From assembly GCA_023461075.1 (NCBI GenBank), contig JAEWNY010000057.1, positions 1 to 19,467 on the forward strand: a stretch of 19,467 nucleotides of DNA. Reading direction: 5' to 3'. The position numbers and the translations under genes were made by a program. The DNA comes from Pseudomonadota bacterium (GTDB lineage: Bacteria > Pseudomonadota > Gammaproteobacteria > Xanthomonadales > Xanthomonadaceae). Each line of letters opens with the position of its first letter. The stretch's first letter is position 1. Shown here one piece after another: positions 1 to 7,500 of the stretch. The notes beneath the pieces were generated by a model. The model did not search any database. It saw only the letters and a list, made by a program, of their open reading frames with translations, and was not told the origin of the DNA.

Positions 1-204
1 GCGGATGCCGCGTGCCTGTCCCGGCAATACCTGCAGGTGCCCGCCCTGCTGCAGGCGCCTGACGTGCTTGTGCGCCGCGCAGGCCTGGGCGAAACCGAAC
101 GCATCGGCGATCTGTTGCAGGGTCGGCGGCAGGCCTTCCTCGCGCTGGTGGCGCTGGATGAAGTCGAGCACGGCCTGCTGGCGGGGAGTGAGTTTCTCGG
201 TCAT
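1..204 (-). CDS. lexA: LexA-family SOS repressor, N-terminal part (runs off the left edge)
   Basis: The first 68 codons of a LexA-type transcriptional repressor; the rest, including the self-cleaving S24 peptidase domain, lies outside the window. The visible part is the winged-helix DNA-binding domain: it opens MTEKLTPRQQAVLDFIQ, has the PPTLQQIADAFGF helix-turn-helix start typical of LexA, and closes with the wing-end GQARGIR. LexA represses DNA-damage genes until RecA filaments trigger its autocleavage. The recognition helix region (FAQACAAHKHV) differs from E. coli LexA (FRSPNAAEEHL), so its operator need not be the E. coli SOS box. Xanthomonads often carry two LexA paralogues, one heading an imuA-imuB-dnaE2 mutagenesis cassette; which one this is depends on the unseen downstream genes. 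The start at 204 has no ribosome binding site because a promoter and palindrome directly abut it. Family assignment is strong; paralogue identity is open. Confidence 0.9.
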   Translation of the reverse strand, partial: MTEKLTPRQQAVLDFIQRHQREEGLPPTLQQIADAFGFAQACAAHKHVRRLQQGGHLQVLPGQARGIR

Positions 205-222
205 GGTAAAAATCTATTTACC
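205..222 (-). promoter_or_regulatory. Palindromic operator overlapping the lexA -10 box
   Basis: The minus strand reads GGTAAATAGATTTTTACC, a perfect 6-bp inverted repeat (GGTAAA / TTTACC) around a 6-bp centre that is almost exactly the -10 box. It touches the start codon of lexA. LexA proteins generally repress their own gene, so this is the obvious candidate autoregulatory site. It does not match the E. coli CTGT-N8-ACAG box, in line with the divergent recognition helix of the encoded protein. The palindrome is seen directly; LexA binding is inferred. Confidence 0.6.
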
Positions 223-239
223 TTTTCGGGCATAGGCAA
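205..239 (-). promoter_or_regulatory. lexA promoter, predicted to give a leaderless mRNA
   Basis: Reading leftward, a -35-like TTGCCT (239-234) is followed by a 17-base spacer and a -10-like TAGATT (216-211). Six bases later comes the A of the lexA ATG at 204, where a sigma-70 promoter would start transcription. The fit to consensus is 4 of 6 in each box, with ideal spacing. No Shine-Dalgarno sequence lies upstream of the ATG, which agrees with leaderless translation. This is an inference from spacing; no transcript data are available. Confidence 0.55.
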
Positions 240-384
240 GCAGCGGCGTCCATGGGATGGAACCGCACACTCGTCTCAGGGATTCAGACGCTTTCGAATC
301 AGGGAGTTGGCGGCGCTACTTCAGGCGATTCCCCGATGCGGCCCGGTTTCGCCGCCATCACCGGGGGCATGTTTTGCGCGAACT

Positions 385-891
385 TCAGGTGTGGTGCACC
401 GTGCCGGTCTGGCTCGGGCGGATGATGTCGCTGATGCCGAAGCCATCCTGCGCGGCATAGTCCAGCCACTCGCGCACCGTGGCTTCATCCATGTGGGCAT
501 CGCGCGAAAGCAGCCACAGGTATTTGCGGTTGGGCGTGCCGACCAGTGCGGTGTTGTAGCCGGCGTCCAGCCGCATGATCCAGTAATCGCCTTGGGTGAA
601 CGGCACCCAGCGCAGGCCCTTGGGCATGAAGCTGACCGAGAGTTTCGCGTTGCTGGAATCCAGCGGCACCGCCTCGCCCTCGGATTCCTCGATCTCGCCC
701 AGGTCGCCCAGGCAGCGATTCAGCACGCGCACCCGGCCGTTGTCCTTCAGTTCGTAGGTGGCGGTGACATCGCGGGCATCGCGGTCTTCGGCCCACATCG
801 GCTTGCGCGCGATCTCGTACCAGCTGCCGAGGTAGCGCTGCAGGTCGACGTGTTCGACGGTGATCACTTCGTCATGATCGTGCTGGGTCAT
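385..891 (-). CDS. blc: Blc-type lipocalin family protein
   Basis: A 168-residue bacterial lipocalin. The first lipocalin signature YLGSWYEIARKP is at residues 20-31 (GxW motif), followed by the alternating strands of the barrel, then YNTALVGTPNRKYLWLLSR, which closely matches the equivalent strand of E. coli Blc, and a C-terminal helix segment. Blc proteins bind lysophospholipids and fatty acids and help maintain or repair the outer membrane under stress. Unlike E. coli Blc, which is an outer-membrane lipoprotein, this one starts MTQHDHDE with no signal peptide or lipobox, so as read it would be cytoplasmic. The start at 891 was chosen because AAGGA lies upstream and the fold begins shortly after. 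An in-frame ATG at 939 would add 16 Arg-rich residues and still no signal peptide. It lies 65 bp after the lipoprotein gene and may be the last gene of that run. Confidence 0.85.
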   Translation of the reverse strand: MTQHDHDEVITVEHVDLQRYLGSWYEIARKPMWAEDRDARDVTATYELKDNGRVRVLNRCLGDLGEIEESEGEAVPLDSSNAKLSVSFMPKGLRWVPFTQGDYWIMRLDAGYNTALVGTPNRKYLWLLSRDAHMDEATVREWLDYAAQDGFGISDIIRPSQTGTVHHT

Positions 892-956
892 CGCGATGTC
901 CTTGAGGAGGATGCGACATCGTCCCCTGCCACCGCGCATGGGCGAGTGAAGCGTGG

Positions 957-1652
957 CTACATTTCCGCCATGCCGTTCAGGATGGCCGCGTTCTCGCGGT
1001 CGGCGGCGCGTTGGCGGGCGGCGGCCTCGTGCGCGTTCGCATTGCGCGATTTCTGCTGGAGGCGGATCGATTCCGGCACCACATCGAGCGAACGATCAGA
1101 CTGGAACATCGCACGGTCACCGGGTTGCAACTGGCAATTGCGGCTGATCGTCTGCAGGCCATCGGCATCGCGCGCGTCGGCATCCTGCAGGTGGACGACA
1201 ACCGCCAGCGTGTCGCCGAGCGGTTCCATCGCCACGCAGGCCGCATCGATCATGGCCGAATTGCGATGCTGCTGGCCGGACACGCGCACCAGCAGATTGC
1301 TGCGGTCCACCCAATGCACGGTGCGTACGCCCGCCATGTCCTGTACCACGCCACGCGCCGCCTCGCGATCGATGGGCCGCGATGGATCGGCCAGCTTGGC
1401 CGAGCGTCGGAATTGCTCGTGCATCGCCTCCATCTGCGCCTGCACGCCGTGTTGGTCACCGGTGATCGCGGCGCCGCGCATGGCCAGCATCCGGCCCGCC
1501 ATCTCGACCGAATCGATCGGCTGGCCGGCCTGTTGCGGGCGCAGCGGCAACGCTTGCGGCGGCGGCTCGGCACTTCCAGCGTAGTTGACCGGCGCCGTGG
1601 GCGTACAGGCTGCGAAAAGCAGTACGCAGCCCGCAATGACGAATGTCTTCAT
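957..1652 (-). CDS. Putative lipoprotein of unknown function
   Basis: A 231-residue protein I do not recognise. It begins with a lipoprotein-type signal: MKT, a hydrophobic stretch (residues 4-15), then Cys16 preceded by FAA, an acceptable though not ideal lipobox; Cys9 after IAG is too close to the N terminus. The mature part starts with a Pro/Ala/Gln-rich linker (about 20-45), then a mixed helical region with an HWVDRSNLLVRVSG segment (about 113-126) that looks like a short beta hairpin, and a charged, Ala/Arg-rich C-terminal helix (about 200-231). There are no obvious catalytic motifs. A strong GGGGGGA ribosome binding site lies 9 bases before the ATG. It starts 33 bp after the DUF938 gene, so it may be cotranscribed with that gene and with recCBD. 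Export and lipidation are inferred from the signal; the role is unknown. Confidence 0.75.
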   Translation of the reverse strand: MKTFVIAGCVLLFAACTPTAPVNYAGSAEPPPQALPLRPQQAGQPIDSVEMAGRMLAMRGAAITGDQHGVQAQMEAMHEQFRRSAKLADPSRPIDREAARGVVQDMAGVRTVHWVDRSNLLVRVSGQQHRNSAMIDAACVAMEPLGDTLAVVVHLQDADARDADGLQTISRNCQLQPGDRAMFQSDRSLDVVPESIRLQQKSRNANAHEAAARQRAADRENAAILNGMAEM

Positions 1653-1685
1653 GATTTCGATCCCCCCAACGCGAATACTGCCAGA

Positions 1686-2348
1686 TCACCTGCTCCCGCG
1701 CCGCCAGACCAAGGTGCGGTTGTTCGCCGGCATCGCGACATCCTCGATCAATTCGAAGCCGATGCCTCCGGCCAGTGCATCGACGGCCTCGAAATCGCGG
1801 ATACCCGATCGCGGATCGCGCGCCTTCAGCCAGCTGTCGAATTCGCGGTTGCTGTCGCTGGTGAATTCGCCGCGATAGTTGAACGGGCCGTAGATCGCGA
1901 GGGTCGCCTCATCGCGCAGGAAAGCCGGCAAGCCGGAAAACAGCGCCTCGACCTCGGGCCAGCCCATGATGTGCAGGGTGTTGGCGCTGAACACCGCATC
2001 AAAGCCGGGCGCGCAGAGCGTGTCGTCGAGCAGCAGTTGCAGCGATGCCGGATCGCTGCTGGCCAGGCCCTGCGCTTCGTCGCCGGCCACCGCCCACAGC
2101 GGCAGCGGATGCCGCAGGTTGGGCAATGCCGCTTCCGCCGCCCATGCATGGATGCCGTCCAGGTACTGGGGCTGGTCGCTCGGCTGCCAGACCAGATGCG
2201 GCAGATGAAGCGCGAAATGCACCGCGTGCTGGCCGGTACCACTGCCGATTTCCAGCACGCGCGTGGCCCTGGCGAAGTGGCGTTGCAGGACGTCGAGAAT
2301 TGGAGTCTGGTTGCGCGCGCAGCTTTCCGAAAACGGCTTGCCGGTCAT
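1686..2348 (-). CDS. DUF938 (UPF0585) SAM-dependent methyltransferase-like protein
   Basis: A 220-residue protein of the DUF938/UPF0585 family, class I Rossmann methyltransferases related to animal METTL26 and without a well-established substrate. The family N terminus FSESCARNQTPILDVLQRHF is at 6-25. The SAM-binding motif I VLEIGSGTGQHAVHFA is at 31-46, and the acidic strand end WQPSDQP follows at 54-60. Further on are FDAVFSANTLHIMGW (motif IV region) and YGPFNYRGEFTSDSN, both typical of the family. Length is normal. The start at 2348 is fixed by an ATGA overlap with the stop of the preceding gene (2347-2345), which suggests translational coupling. Upstream in-frame codons look like read-through of the neighbour. 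Family assignment is firm; substrate is unknown. Confidence 0.85.
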   Translation of the reverse strand: MTGKPFSESCARNQTPILDVLQRHFARATRVLEIGSGTGQHAVHFALHLPHLVWQPSDQPQYLDGIHAWAAEAALPNLRHPLPLWAVAGDEAQGLASSDPASLQLLLDDTLCAPGFDAVFSANTLHIMGWPEVEALFSGLPAFLRDEATLAIYGPFNYRGEFTSDSNREFDSWLKARDPRSGIRDFEAVDALAGGIGFELIEDVAMPANNRTLVWRRGSR

Positions 2349-2767
2349 CGCCGCGAACGGGAAAGGCGTCGCGCATTGGCCTCGGCACGACGGCGAGCGG
2401 GTGCAAGCCCGGTGGCGAGCAGGCGCTCGGCGTCGGCGGGCCAGCGCGCCTGCCATGCCTCAAGCGTTTCGTACCAACACCACGGTGCCCAGGCCGCCTG
2501 CAGGCAATCGGAGAGCCATCGCTGTTGCTGTCGCGACCATTCCAGGCCGATGTCGCGGCCGGCTTCGTTCCATGCGTCGAATTTCTCGCGCTGCATCCTC
2601 GACCATTCGCGCCGGTCGCGGGCCTTTGGCGGTGCGCCGGCGGAAAGCGCGATGCGCAGGCTGCGGCGGGCGATCACATCGGGTGCCGCGATGCCGAGCG
2701 CGGTCATTTCCGCCAGCAACGACTGCGGGGCGCGGCGGCGGGGCGTGGATTTGCGGGTTCGGCTCAT
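2345..2767 (-). CDS. Conserved hypothetical protein behind recD (possibly phasin-like)
   Basis: A 140-residue, strongly basic, tryptophan-rich protein. It begins with a basic patch (SRTRKSTPRRRAP), continues with mostly helical sequence, LAEMTALGIAAPDVIARRSLRIAL (18-41), then WSRMQREKFDAWNEAGRDIGLEWSRQQQRWL (55-85), a Trp-rich segment (93-109) and an Arg-rich tail (124-140). The arrangement of an APxVIARR helix followed by an MxxEKxxA helix recalls small phasin-like or granule-associated proteins annotated in xanthomonads, but this is a weak resemblance from memory. It has no signal peptide or membrane segment; the basic ends would suit nucleic-acid or polyphosphate/granule contact. It starts 54 bp after recD and overlaps the DUF938 start by ATGA, so it is probably part of the recCBD transcription unit. 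The start at 2767 is preferred over 2821, but no strong ribosome binding site marks it. Confidence 0.65.
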   Translation of the reverse strand: MSRTRKSTPRRRAPQSLLAEMTALGIAAPDVIARRSLRIALSAGAPPKARDRREWSRMQREKFDAWNEAGRDIGLEWSRQQQRWLSDCLQAAWAPWCWYETLEAWQARWPADAERLLATGLAPARRRAEANARRLSRSRR

Positions 2768-2821
2768 GTCGCCATTGTGCTTGATCCCTGCGTCCGCCGG
2801 ATGAAACGACCACCGCGTCAT

Positions 2822-4525
2822 TCAGCCGATGCGATGTGCGAGACGACTGGCGCGCTCCACCCGTCGATGGATGGCCTGGTCGATGGCCGCCTGGCTGCCC
2901 CAGATTTCCAGAGAACCGCGTGCGCGTGAGATGGCCGTGTACAGCCATTGCCGGGAAAGGATGGGATGGCGTGCGTCGATCGGCAACACGATGCCGACAT
3001 GCGCGTACTCTGAGCCTTGGCTCTTGTGCACGGTGATGGCGGCGGCGCTCTGGTGCGGGGGGAGTTGCGCCGGCGCGAACGCACGCGCCGGGCCCTGGCC
3101 CGCCAGCGCCGGGAACCACACGCGCGGTTCGGCATCGGCATCGAACAGGCAGAGGCCGATGTCGCCATTGGCCAGCCCCGCCACCGGATCGTTGCGGGTG
3201 ACGAGGATGCGCTTGCCCGGATACCACTCGCCGGAAGCCCGCCCCGCACGCGCCGCCATGTCGTCGTCGATGCGCCGTGCAAGGGTTTCCACGCCACGCG
3301 CACCTTCGCGAACCGCGCACAGCAGTTGCAGCGACTGAAGCCCGGCCAATGCCGCATCGACATCCCCACCCGCTCCGGCGAACACGCTTTCGAGCCGGTC
3401 GCACCAGTGCCTGATCGGGTGATCGAAATCGCCCGTGGCCTGCAACGGAAACTGCCGGGCCGCGCCCGAAGCGGCGGCGATGGCGGATGCCCAGGCCTCG
3501 CCATCGCCGGCCACGACCGCTGCATTCAAGCGCTGCAGCGCAGGTTGCGCGCGGAAGGAATGGAGCAGCCGCACCAATGCGGGGCTGCCTTCCAGCCGAT
3601 CCACCAGTTGCTGCAAGACCGCGCCCGTGCTGACCGCGTCGAGTTGTTCGGCATCGCCTACCCACCAGAGTTGCGCGTCTTCCGGCAGGGCGTCGAGCAG
3701 GGCACGCAATTGCGCCAGGTCGACCATCGAGGCCTCATCGACCACCACCAGGTCGACCGCGAGCGGGTGGCCGCGGTGATGGCGATAACCGCGAGATGGC
3801 ACCGCGCCCAGCAACCGATGCAGGGTGATCGGCTGCAGCGAACGCACATGCGCGAGCAACGCCTGCCATGCCTCAGGCAGCCGGGCGTGGTCGGCCTCGC
3901 GCAGGGCTTCGGCCAACCGCGTGGCGGCCTTGCCGGTAGGCGCGGCCAGCGCGATGCGCGGCAGCCGGCCATGCAGGGACGCAAAGGCCTGCGCCTGCGC
4001 CAGCAGCATGCGCAACACGGTGCAGGTCTTGCCGGTGCCGGGGCCGCCGGTCAGCACGAACAGGCGCTGCGATGTCGCCTGCCTGACGGCGTTGCGTTGC
4101 GCTTGGACTTCAGTGCGCGTATCGCCATCGAACAACTGATCAAGCGCCTCGACGCTTGCTTCGGGCAAATCGCCGGACGCTGCCAACAGCGCCGCCAGCC
4201 GCCCGCCGGCGGCGACTTCGTGGCGGTGATTGCGCCTGAGGTAGAAGGCATCGCCTTCCAGCACGAACGGGCGCGCGGTCTCCGGCGCTTCGCCTTCGGC
4301 CAGCACTTCGACCAGCGGCGAAAGCGCCAACGCGCCGGCATCAGGCGGCCCGACCCGCCACAGGCTGTCGCCCTGCCCGTCTGCCAGCGAGGTTTCGGCC
4401 GCGCAACGCGCGAGCACTTCGTCGCCATCATGGGCCAATACCCAGCGCGCGACCGCGCTATCCAGCGCCCGCCAACGATCATCGGCCAGACGCGAAGGCA
4501 GTGGACGGAAGCCTAGCGTGCTCAT
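2822..4525 (-). CDS. recD: Exodeoxyribonuclease V alpha subunit RecD
   Basis: The 5'-3' superfamily 1 helicase subunit of RecBCD, which processes double-strand breaks for RecA loading. At 567 residues it is slightly shorter than E. coli RecD (608). Motifs in order: Walker A GGPGTGKT (160-167); APTGKAA motif Ia (195-201); THRLLG (234-239, ILHRLL-like region); Walker B VVVDEASMVD (260-269); motif III WVGDAEQLD (288-296); motif IV LHSFR (321-325); the late VHKSQGSEYAHV (499-510) and the motif VI LYTAISRAR (528-536). All are intact, so the helicase should be active. The N-terminal ~140 residues are the RecB-binding domain. The ATG overlaps the recB stop (ATGA), so translation of recB and recD is probably coupled and keeps the subunits in balance. 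Confidence 0.96.
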   Translation of the reverse strand: MSTLGFRPLPSRLADDRWRALDSAVARWVLAHDGDEVLARCAAETSLADGQGDSLWRVGPPDAGALALSPLVEVLAEGEAPETARPFVLEGDAFYLRRNHRHEVAAGGRLAALLAASGDLPEASVEALDQLFDGDTRTEVQAQRNAVRQATSQRLFVLTGGPGTGKTCTVLRMLLAQAQAFASLHGRLPRIALAAPTGKAATRLAEALREADHARLPEAWQALLAHVRSLQPITLHRLLGAVPSRGYRHHRGHPLAVDLVVVDEASMVDLAQLRALLDALPEDAQLWWVGDAEQLDAVSTGAVLQQLVDRLEGSPALVRLLHSFRAQPALQRLNAAVVAGDGEAWASAIAAASGAARQFPLQATGDFDHPIRHWCDRLESVFAGAGGDVDAALAGLQSLQLLCAVREGARGVETLARRIDDDMAARAGRASGEWYPGKRILVTRNDPVAGLANGDIGLCLFDADAEPRVWFPALAGQGPARAFAPAQLPPHQSAAAITVHKSQGSEYAHVGIVLPIDARHPILSRQWLYTAISRARGSLEIWGSQAAIDQAIHRRVERASRLAHRIG

Positions 4526-7500
4526 GCCGCCGCCTCCAGCGCGTGGAGCGGCAACGCCGCATCGAATGCATCCAGCAACCCATCATCGAAGCGATGTCGC
4601 CAGACGCCGGTATCCGGATGCCCGGCATCGCTGCCGACCGCGCGCAGGAACAGGTACCAGGCATCGCCGAGGTGCAACTCGCGGCTGTAGCCCGGCAGGC
4701 GTGCGCGCAGATGGCGCTCCAGCGCCACGGTGTAGAGCAAGGCCTGCAGGCGGTAATGCGAATGGTCCATCGCCTGCGCAAGCGGATCGCCACGATAGGC
4801 ATCAAGGCCGGGGCCGAGCCAGTTGCCCTTCCAGTCGAGCACGTGGAAGCGGCCATCATGCTGGAACAGCAGGTCGATCTTGCCGGTCATGAGGCCGCGG
4901 ATGGCGCGATGGGAGGCCGGTACCAGTCCGGGCTCGCCCTGCATCGCGCAGGCCGCGCGCAAGCTGTCCAGCGAGGTGCGCCCCAGGCTGAAGTGGAATT
5001 CCATCTCGTTGCGCAGCGCCTGCGCCGGCAATTCGCCCAGCACGATGCCTTCATCGCCCAGCGGCGTCGCCAGCACCGCGTCGAGGCGCCCGGCCACCGC
5101 CGCCAGCAGAGGCTCGGCATCGACCCGCACATGCCGGGTGAGCGCGGTGCGCAGCAGCGGCAGCTGGCGTGCCAACGGTAAGCCGACTTCGCGCTCCTCG
5201 AGGATCTGGTGGAAGGCGTTGCCGATGCCGGTGCCGCGCACCGCAGCCAAGTCCTGCAGCTGCGGATCAATGCCCGATTCATCGGCGCCATCGATCGAGG
5301 CATTCGCACCCGCCTCGTCGCCGGCGGCGCGTTCGCTGCCGGCATCACCGGCCGCCAGGCCGCGCACCAGGGTGCTGAAGCTGTGCCGCGAGGGCAGCGG
5401 CCATTCGGGCTTGGGCGCATCCGGCTTGGCGATGCGCATAGGGGCCGCCTCGTCGGCATCGGCCAGCCGCGTCCACGCCTCAGCGTGCGACCAGCCGCCG
5501 ATCCACGCAACACCCTCCATCTCCGGCAAGGCACCGCTGTCCCACTCGATGCCTTGCATACTGCCGAGGCGCTCGAGCATCAGGTCCAGTGCGCTGGCAT
5601 CGGCGCCGGTGTCGATCGCCCGGGTTTTCCCGGATCGGGCGTTGAGCGGCCGTCGTGGCGGCAAGGCATACAGATGGCAGGCGTATTCGGCGCGGGTGAG
5701 CGCGACGTACAGCAGGCGATGACGTTCGTCCTGCTCCTCGAGCGCAGTCCGGGCATCGATGCCGCCATCGCTTTGCAGCCAGCGGCCGCCGTCATCCCGC
5801 GAACACGCCTGCAAACGCAGGTTCGACCCGATGCGCCCGTGCGCCCACATCAGCGGCAGGAACACCAGCGGGAATTCCAGCCCCTTGCTGGCGTGCAGGG
5901 TCATCAGCCGCACCCGTGCGCCCTCCGATTCCAGCCGCAGCTGGCGATCCTGGCTGGCGGCCTCGTCGTCATCGCCGGCCGCGCGCTGGCGCTGCAGCCA
6001 GGCGACGAGTTCAGCCATGCCGGACAATGCCGCCGCCTGCGCCTGCAGCAGTTCACCGAGGTGACGCAGGTCGGTGAGAATGCGCTCGCCATCGCCGCGC
6101 GCCAGCCAGCCCGCGCCGAACTCGGCGATCATGGCCTCGACGAGGGCCAGCACGCCTTCGTCCTGCCAGCGCGCATGCCATTCGGCAAAACGCCGCGCAT
6201 GCGGCAGCCACGCCGCCGGATCATCGCCCAGCGCCTGGATACGCGGGTAATCGAGCCCGATCAACTCGGTGGCCAACGCGGTACGCAGCGCACGCAGGTC
6301 TTCCGGGTGCGCCGCCGCATGCAGGATCACCTGCAGCTCCATCGCGACATCGGCATCGAAGACCGAGCGCCGCGACAGGGTCACGGCCGGCACGTTGCGC
6401 ACGTCCAGCAGGCCGCGCAGGGCGTCGATGTCGGCGTTCCTGGGCAGCAGCACGGCGATGTCGCCGGCACCGAGGCGACGCCCGCCAATCATCTGCGAGG
6501 GATCCTGCAGCAGGCGCAGGATATCGTTGGCGCAGGCGTCAAGCGCGGCACGGCGGCGCGAATCGGCATCGTTCGCCAGGTCGGCCGCCACGCGAATCTT
6601 CAATGCGCCACCATCGGGCAGATAGCCGCCCTCGCGCCGGCCGCTGGCTTCGACCGGCTCATAGGTAATGCCGCTGCCGCCGCCGCGCGCGTCAAGCGCT
6701 TCGCCGGTCGCGGCGTAAAAGACATTGAGCGCATCGACATAGGCACGGGAGGAACGCTGGTTGACGCGCAGGTGGATGCGATCCGGCGCATCGACGCCGG
6801 CGGCGGCGCGCTGGTAGGCGTGGATGTCGCCGCCGCGGAAACGATAGATGGCCTGCTTGGGATCGCCGATCATCAGCAACCGTCCGCGTGGCCTGCCGTC
6901 CACGCCGCGATGGATGCGGTCGAGGATGTCGTATTGGATGCCGTCGGTGTCCTGGAATTCATCGACCAAGGCCACGGGCCAGGCGGCATGTGCGGCTTCG
7001 GCGAGGCTGCGTTCGCCACTGGCCGATTCGGCAACCAGGGCCGCGTGCACATCGCCGATCAGGTCATCGAAAGTGCGCTGGTCGCTGCGCAACTGCTCGG
7101 CCTGCTTGCGCGCGCGCAACCACTGCTGCATCGCCGACCAGGCGGCTTGCTCACGGTGACTGTGCAAGGTTGCGAGATGGTCGTGCAAGTCGCGGCCGAT
7201 ATCGATCGCGGCGACGATTGCGGGCTGCGACTGCGACGCCTTGGGCAGGAAGCCACTGTAGTTCTTGTCGCGCGTGCGCAGCAGCTCGTCGAATTCCGGA
7301 AGTTCGCCGTCACCGGCATCGAGGAAGTCGGCGATCGCCCGCCAGGTCTTCTGCAGGCCACGATTGCGTGCATGGTGGAAGCGGTCATCCAGTGCCGCAC
7401 GCAGGATGCCCGCCCATCGCACCGGCGCGGGCGCGGGCGCCGCGACCGGCAGCACCGCGTTGCCGGGGGCCAGCAGCATCGCGATCTCCTGCGCGTTCGG

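Noticed and set aside
144..151. GCTGGTGG, identical to the E. coli Chi octamer
   Set aside because: A single 8-mer is expected by chance in GC-rich DNA, and the Chi sequence of this lineage is not known; it cannot be tied to RecBCD here.
205..384. A possible small RNA or gene between lexA and the lipocalin gene
   Set aside because: Apart from the lexA promoter I see no stable hairpin with T run, no tRNA-like fold and no convincing reading frame.
2460..3665. A 401-codon minus-strand frame within recD and the orf140 gene
   Set aside because: Out of frame with both genes, Arg/Gly-rich shadow translation with no motif.
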